Positions 5,527-5,971 of a DNA stretch of 5,971 nt are shown here, piece by piece (the stretch's first letter is position 1; each line of letters starts with the position of its first letter). The position numbers were made by a program, and so were the translations under genes. This stretch comes from Spirochaetaceae bacterium. GTDB lineage: Bacteria > Spirochaetota > Spirochaetia > Treponematales > Breznakiellaceae. The notes beneath the pieces were generated by a model. It was given only the letters and a program-made list of their open reading frames with translations. It was not told the origin of the DNA and ran no database searches. The DNA lies in the NCBI GenBank assembly GCA_031290405.1, contig JAITNO010000163.1, positions 1-5,971 of the forward strand, written 5' to 3'.

Positions 5527-5793
5527 TCATAAGAGAGAAAGCGCCTCGACGGCCCTTCCCCGCTTATTATCGACACATTCCACTTCGATGATCGTCTTGC
5601 CGCCGCCGCGCGCACATCCGGAGATGCAGGCGGGAATCGTCGCGGCGCCCTTCCAGCTCCCGCAGGCGGCGCATTTCGCCGCCTCGACCATCACATTCCC
5701 GTGAAAAAACGCAATCGCCCCCTCCGCGCAAAAAAGAGCGCACCCATCGGCCCCACAGTCGAGGCAACTAATCAACATAATTTCCTTATTCAT
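5527..5793 (-). CDS. Small protein with two predicted [4Fe-4S] clusters
   Basis: This 88-residue Cys-rich protein is not recognised as a named family. Its motifs are C10-x2-C-x4-C-x3-C22 and C41-x2-C-x11-C-x3-C60, with a further lone C73. The first spacing equals the second motif of the neighbouring HycB, and PACISGC echoes PACVKTC of HycB's fourth motif, so it resembles half of a HycB with two clusters. The usual Pro after the last Cys of each motif is replaced by Ala (CAEGAI, CARGG). It is the first gene of the operon, 27 bases before hycB, and so a likely extra electron-transfer subunit or assembly factor for the hydrogenase complex (inference). The ATG at 5793 would be nearly leaderless from the predicted promoter. 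A second ATG at 5778, with AAGGA four bases upstream, would give 83 residues and keep every Cys. The frame is open to the window edge, but that extension looks non-coding. Confidence 0.8.
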   Translation of the reverse strand: MNKEIMLISCLDCGADGCALFCAEGAIAFFHGNVMVEAAKCAACGSWKGAATIPACISGCARGGGKTIIEVECVDNKRGRAVEALSLL

Positions 5794-5800
5794 TACTTTA

Positions 5801-5829
5801 ATTAAAACACGGTTTTCCAAAAATTGCAA
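5801..5829 (-). promoter_or_regulatory. Candidate promoter of the Fe-S/hydrogenase operon
   Basis: Read on the minus strand, TTGCAA (5829-5824) as -35, a 17-bp spacer and TTTAAT (5806-5801) as -10 match the sigma-70 consensus at 4/6 and 5/6 positions. Transcription would begin near 5794, right at the first ATG of the small Fe-S gene. That favours either leaderless translation or use of the second ATG at 5778. The surrounding DNA is markedly AT-richer than the genes on either side. Confidence 0.5.
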
Positions 5830-5881
5830 GGAATTTCTTTTCTTTGTTGCAGACCCCGAGCGGACAGGACAAATGCCCAAG

Positions 5882-5955
5882 ATGGGATGGAAAAAATCCC
5901 ATGGGACACGAATAATGTTGATAAGAACAAAAACATTGGGAGTGAGCCATGGGAC
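5882..5955. promoter_or_regulatory. Cluster of dyads and a direct repeat upstream of the operon promoter
   Basis: ATGGGAT (5882-5888) and ATCCCAT (5896-5902) form a perfect 7-bp inverted repeat with a 7-base loop. TCCCATGGGA (5897-5906) is a perfect 10-bp palindrome. CCATGGGAC occurs at 5899-5907 and again at 5947-5955. AATGTT (5914-5919) and AACATT (5932-5937) form another dyad. TTGAT-N4-ACAAA (5918-5931) resembles an FNR site at eight of ten positions. These lie roughly 50-130 bp upstream of the -35 box, where an activator could bind. No T-run follows any of the hairpins, so they are not obvious terminators. The regulator is unknown. Confidence 0.35.
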
Positions 5956-5971
5956 GAAAAAAGAGTACACT

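Noticed and set aside
5794..5970. N-terminal extension of the small Fe-S protein to the window edge
   Set aside because: The region is AT-rich, contains dyads and a credible promoter, and its translation shows no domain. The Cys-rich protein begins at 5793 or 5778.

Overview
The window suggests an anaerobic, probably fermentative or acetogenic bacterium of moderately high GC. The chemoreceptor signalling tip (NLLSMNAAIEAAHAGEAGKG, then an EIRKLAE and QSKTIS segment) and the formate/H2-type Fe-S enzyme genes resemble those of anaerobic spirochaetes such as gut treponemes. That assignment is inference; the window has no rRNA or other marker gene.

Layout, left to right. Positions 1-126 hold six 21-bp tandem units, each with an internal dyad. 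Positions 181-306 hold a second, unrelated array, also of six 21-bp units. Both lie in one + strand reading frame that is open from base 1 to a stop at 490-492, but no start codon is visible. From 440 to 700 there are several small GC-rich hairpins, including a terminator-like one at 574-603. A weak promoter and a strong ribosome binding site then lead into a 727-codon methyl-accepting chemotaxis receptor gene (763-2946, + strand).

The right half is a minus-strand operon read from about 5800 down to 2973. Its genes are a small Cys-rich protein with two predicted [4Fe-4S] clusters (5793-5527), a four-cluster HycB-like electron-transfer protein (5499-4924), a catalytic [FeFe] hydrogenase with two N-terminal ferredoxin clusters (4923-3544), and a MobA-like molybdenum cofactor guanylyltransferase (about 3551-2973). 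The receptor and the mobA-like gene converge with 26 bp between their stops.

How the genes may work together: a HycB-type protein directly upstream of an M2-type [FeFe] hydrogenase matches the hycB3-hydA2 end of hydrogen-dependent CO2 reductase (HDCR) loci and formate-hydrogen-lyase-like systems. There, HycB subunits wire the hydrogenase to a bis-MGD formate dehydrogenase. A cofactor guanylyltransferase at the operon's end fits a Mo/W formate dehydrogenase partner, but no formate dehydrogenase gene lies in the window. A plausible promoter (TTGCAA-17-TTTAAT) just before the small Fe-S gene suggests the operon starts here, so the dehydrogenase may be encoded elsewhere.

The points most worth checking are the mobA-like gene, which has no canonical start codon ahead of its nucleotide-binding loop; the small two-cluster Fe-S protein, which looks like half of a HycB; and the paired 21-bp arrays.
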